Below are positions 60,368 through 64,000 of a DNA stretch of 64,000 bases, piece after piece. How positions within the stretch are numbered: the first letter of the stretch is position 1; each line of letters starts with the position of its first letter. The stretch comes from Bolinopsis microptera (taxonomy: Eukaryota > Ctenophora > Tentaculata > Lobata > Bolinopsidae), in assembly GCF_026151205.1 (NCBI RefSeq), contig NC_087081.1, positions 3,291,246 to 3,355,245 on the forward strand, in the 5' to 3' direction. Position numbers and translations under genes: made by a program. The notes under the pieces are model-generated. The model did no database searches, was not told the DNA's origin, and was given only the letters and a program-made list of their open reading frames with translations.

Positions 60368-62467
60368 CTCTGTACATCTGCAGGTTTTTTGTAGAGTTTA
60401 AGTAACAGAGATGAAATAACAACACAAAGAGATGAACACATCATTGCTGCGGCTGCCACAAATGGCTTAAACGTGAACCCTGTATTAATGAAACCGAGAT
60501 TAGAGTTAGGACGCAGATTAACTAGAAATGCTAGAGGAAAGTTTATTAAAAAAGTTTATCAAAACGTGGGTTAACTCTTGCTAAAGACGACAACAAGCAA
60601 TACGGTTTAACAGGATTTTTTTGAAAATAAAAAACAATCGTGACTGAAGAGATTGATGAAAACAGGGAGTAACAGATCCAAATTGGAGATTTGCCAAGTT
60701 GGAGTCTTGCCAAATTGGATATTTGCCAACATACCCCAGGGTTTAAGGACTCCAGCAGCTATTGGGATACCCAGGACATTGTAAAGTAACGCCCACACGA
60801 AGTTGATCCTGATTCGTCTAACTGTGACACGTGACAGGTGAATAGCCACTGGTACGTCGAACAAACTGTCCTGAGAAACGTGGTCATATTATGTGGTATT
60901 ATGTGTCATATTATGTGGTATTATACTTCATAATTATGTGGTATCATACTTCATCTACAATTATTGGAATAATTGTCAGATTAAGTAACAAATTAGGTAA
61001 CAAAAACGTCACTATCGCCAGTGACATCACTATCGCCACGTGACGTCACTATAATTGGAGAAGATAACTAACCTTGATAAGAACGATATCAGCTGCTTCT
61101 ATGGCAACATCAGTTCCCGTTCCGATAGCAATCCCCACATCAGCCTGAACCAATGCGGGTGAGTCGTTCACACCGTCCCCAACCATTGCAACTTTACACT
61201 GGTATTTCTCTTGTAGGGCTCGAATCTTTGATACCTAGGATTATTTCAGGCTCAAATAAGTGCATTTATAATTAATTTCTAGTTTAGCATAATACAGGCT
61301 ACAGCCCAAACGAGGAGGCTGTGACATCGCACAGGTTCATTTTCTTAGAAAAGGTAAATTTCTATCCGCTAACTAGTTTACCAAAAAATAAACGCGAATC
61401 GTCCTTATCATGCTTATATTATATGTACTGCAGCCTTACATAAGGTCAATATACAAAAATAACACGGAATTTTACGGACGATTACCGTGTAATTACAGTG
61501 TAATAACCGTGTAATTACCGTGTAATTACCGTGTAATTAGTGGAAAATACCTTTTGTTTGGAAAATACCTTTTGTTTGGAAAATACCTTTTGTTTGGGGA
61601 GTACTCCAGCGAATATTCTCTCTCTTGGGATGTTTGCTTCTTTAGCGATGGCAGCTGCCGTTCTGTAGTATTAAAAGTATTTTTGTGGTTGTTTTTAATG
61701 AGCATACTTGATTGAGAGTAACTGATACAAATTAATAATAGACAAACTCCGACACCCACTCCGTACACATTCTGCACTATACCTCTCTTTATACTTCTTC
61801 CAGTCCTGACTCAACATCCCTATTATACACAATCCCCACCTCAATAAGTACCAATTAATTTGCCACCCTCGGTAAACCCACATCAACAGATTAATTGGGG
61901 CCAATGTTTACCAATATGATATCTTTACTACATAATTATAATTATAAAACATAAATAGATCAACTAAACGAAGTTGAGAAATGTATCATTTGGACAGGTT
62001 ACCCAGGTTACCTGATATTGTCCCCTGTTAGTAGGAACACTTTGATACCCCACGATCTGAGCAGGTCTACTGCGCTTGCTGCATCCTTCTTAATAGGGTC
62101 ACTGATTGTTATGATGCTGCTTAGTTTACCTGTGAATACAATTCATTATTAACAGAGGACAAATGTAACGTGATCAACAATATCAATATGTCATATTATT
62201 TAAGGCTTAAGCACTGGATCTTTACTTCTTTAGACGGCAGTGAGGAGATAAGAGAATATGGGGGAAATATGAATCATCATAATATTATATAGAATGATAC
62301 CATTTTGTGCCCTAACTTACCATCTACAACCATGATAACGGCAGTATGACCCCTCTCCTCGTAGTCTCGCATCATAGTCTCTGTCTCGGAGTCTAGAGAT
62401 ATCCCACTCTCACCGATCAGCGTTCTGTTCCCTATCGCTACATCGTACTTTTCAGCTACGTGTACTC
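60368..62467 (-). CDS. ATP7: ATP7-type copper-transporting P1B ATPase, 3' exons
   Basis: Six minus-strand exons, phases all consistent: 62321-62467, 62012-62129, 61587-61662, 61073-61234, 60735-60870, 60368-60479. Together about 250 residues. N- and P-domain parts: [64 protein letters not shown]; the hinge signature [34 protein letters not shown]. Last membrane helices: [14 protein letters not shown] (YN and P of the copper path in TM7) and [19 protein letters not shown] (MxxSS of TM8). It exports or loads Cu(I) in the secretory pathway. Upstream metal-binding domains, CPC helix and DKTG lie beyond the window. The protein continues past the last exon found. Exon 61587-61662 has a triplicated donor. 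Confidence 0.95.
61485..61540. repeat. 11 bp minisatellite (CCGTGTAATTA)x5
   Basis: Five 11 bp units (one CAGTGTAATAA variant) lying directly beside the triplicated donor of the ATP7 exon, in the intron. Confidence 0.95.
61533..61604 (-). repeat. 18 bp unit x3 triplicating the ATP7 exon donor
   Basis: Minus-strand unit GTATTTTCCAAACAAAAG repeats so that AAACAAAAG|GTATTTTCC occurs at exon ends 61587, 61569 and 61551. The unit is six codons, in frame and stop-free. Using the second or third donor would insert Val-Phe-Ser-Lys-Gln-Lys once or twice after VLPKQK, in the P-domain. Which donor is used cannot be read from DNA. Confidence 0.92.
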
Positions 62468-63660
62468 CTACAGTTCAACGATTTATTGATCTGAATTAGT
62501 TTTGTGCGTGGTCGCACACGCTCTTGAAGTGCGTAATCCATAAAAGGAACTAATTAAGATAAGGATGTGCGCGTTACGCGCGTTAATTGCAATCGAGTGG
62601 ACAGCCGGCCGGTTAATTTTCGATATTGAAATGTCTCCGCGCGCAACGCTAACCCAGAGTGGACAGCCGGCCGGTTAATTTTCGATATTGAAATGTCTCC
62701 GCGCGCAACGCTAAACACCAATTAGGGGTCTACCGCAGTAGATGTTTTCTTCTCAAAATGTGGGTATGTCGCTTTTCAAAACTATGGTTATGCGCACAAA
62801 TTTGAACCTAAATATTGCAAAAAGGTAGGTGCGTGCGCGAGTTTGCATAGATAAATAATACTGTCAGGAGAAGACTACCCGGAGAAGGCCTTGTATTGTA
62901 TGTATATTGACTATTGTTTATGGTTTCTGAAAAATAGATATAGGCTGGAATTATCACACATGATATTGATCGGAAATACCTTTAATAAACAGGTAACGAA
63001 CAGTGCTTTATTGAGAGAAGTTTCACCAATACAATGATAGATCTCCACCGCTCAGGATATACTAGATACTGCCGTAGTGCATATGTATTACTATCAGGCT
63101 TGGGAACCATGCCACAAGGTGGAGATGATATGGTCCGGTAACGGTCGAAATCTCAAGGTACTGTAAACTGTTCCTGGCTACAGGCTCTCGCCTCTCATAT
63201 TGCAATTAGTAATGAAAATTTAAGTGGTCAAACTGGTTTTGGTGAAGGATGTAGATTTAAGAATGTGAATGTTTTGAATTGACCCCATGTTTTAACTGGT
63301 TCCATGGTACACCGTAGTTACTAACTGAAAGTGATGAATCTAGGAATGAAGTTCCGAGCCAATTTCTCCATTAAAAGTTTGAAAAAGTGACCTCTTCAAC
63401 TGTGGAACTGACTTATTAATCCTAGCAGGTAATTAACTCTGGATCCTCATTACATTGATTCCATTCTATATTCTAACCATAAACAAAAAAACATTAACAG
63501 ATAACTCCGTTTACCATTTGACATGTTCCAGTGTGAACGAGGCCATCTCCGGACAAATCCTTGAAGGCTGAAGTCCGAACAGTATAATTTATCTGATAGT
63601 GTTTTACTAAGGTGCTCTGCTGATAATTGTAGTAAAGTAATCAATAAATGCCAAAAAAAT
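62468..63660. other. Upstream intron of the copper ATPase with local duplication
   Basis: A 62 bp direct duplicate GAGTGGACAGCCGGCCGGTT..CAACGCTAA lies at 62595 and 62657. The rest is AT-rich. I could not find the preceding ATP7 exon, so the intron is longer than this. Confidence 0.55.
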
Positions 63661-63732
63661 GACCTCTGACGAGGCTCGAACCGGGATGGGCTCAATAACA
63701 TGTGCCGCCTTAGCCGTCGTGCTACTAGAGGC
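63661..63732 (-). repeat. tRNA-like sequence (tRNA pseudogene or SINE head)
   Basis: Minus strand: near-paired acceptor GCCTCTA with CAGAGGT, A box TAGCACGACGG and B box GGTTCGAGCC at normal spacing. No convincing anticodon stem-loop, so I do not assign an amino acid. Confidence 0.5.
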
Positions 63733-63934
63733 TAAGCAGATTTACAATATGTAACGGTATAATCTATATAAAAATACGCGCACGCAAGTAACTTTTCGTT
63801 ATTTACGGATCCGAATAAAAGCGACATACCCACAATTCTGAGAAATAAACCTCGCGCGACATAAAGCGACATAATCGCAATTTCGCCCACACATTTGCTA
63901 GAACACCTCCTCGTCTACCGCCAGAAGGACTCAC

Positions 63935-64000
63935 GTCAAAACTGTACCATATCAAAAGGTCGAAAATTGAGTGTTTTAATAAATAACTTAGAATATATTT
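63935..64000 (+). repeat. Partial type-B satellite unit
   Basis: CGTCAAAACTGTACCATA, GGTCGAAAATTGAGTGTTTT and AACTTAGAATATATTT match the B unit of the 48.7-53.3 kb array, so that family continues past the window end. Confidence 0.85.

Noticed and set aside
62321-64000. Search for CPC, DKTG and SEHP exons of the copper ATPase
   Set aside because: None could be read in 62468-64000; the frame at 63450-63701 runs over a tRNA-like sequence and lacks ATPase motifs.

Overview
This is a eukaryotic, AT-rich, repeat-laden animal genome window. Coding sequence is split into short exons with GT..AG introns. A Shaker-type voltage-gated K+ channel, an immunoglobulin-domain receptor and an ATP7-type copper ATPase indicate a metazoan. 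The mix of non-LTR retrotransposons, a Mutator-like transposase, MITEs and many 10-11 bp minisatellites, together with a Shaker-family channel of apparently regulatory type, fits an early-branching animal; a cnidarian is my best guess, but this is inference and not proven by the sequence.

Layout. 1-3.5 kb: minisatellites and AT-rich sequence. 3.56-20.0 kb (+): the 3' part of an Ig-domain single-pass receptor, with half-Ig exons, a spacer, a transmembrane exon and a cytoplasmic tail spread over large introns. One intron holds a reverse-oriented LINE (4.8-7.33 kb); another holds a TIR element, a 506 bp MITE and a recent 2.1 kb tandem duplication (14.1-18.3 kb). 21.7-22.9 kb: a second, broken LINE copy of the same family. 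24.4-30.4 kb (+): a complete Shaker-like Kv gene with two look-alike candidate first exons, seven downstream coding exons after a short linker exon, antisense tRNA-Leu genes in its introns and a ghost copy of one T1 exon. 30.56-32.0 kb: a 1447 bp TIR element 158 bp behind the Kv stop, carrying a frameshifted HIRAN-like gene and a LINE tail; the 506 bp MITE at 12.7 kb is its internally deleted relative. 32.3-35.3 kb: LINE fragments and a tRNA-derived SINE. 35.7-36.6 kb (-): a broken MULE transposase. 37.8-39.2 kb: a direct/inverted repeat complex. 42.0-47.1 kb: two 351 bp inverted arms enclosing a seven-exon ankyrin-repeat gene (-) that is open in every exon except for two in-frame TAG codons. 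48.7-53.3 kb: a fold-back satellite interrupted by a 5'-truncated LINE with a 6 bp target duplication. 53.3-60.3 kb: repeats and hairpins, no gene seen. 60.4-62.5 kb (-): six 3' exons of an ATP7-like copper ATPase. The window ends in repeats, a tRNA-like sequence and another satellite unit.

Themes. Three exons of two host genes have small tandem duplications that copy their splice donors (18 bp, 53 bp, and 18 bp three times). The Kv protein has a degenerate PXP motif (PVT) and lacks the outermost S4 arginine, suggesting a modulatory subunit. No operons or prokaryotic signals are present. Exon boundaries were read by eye from open frame, phase and splice consensus; nothing was verified by transcript or database search.
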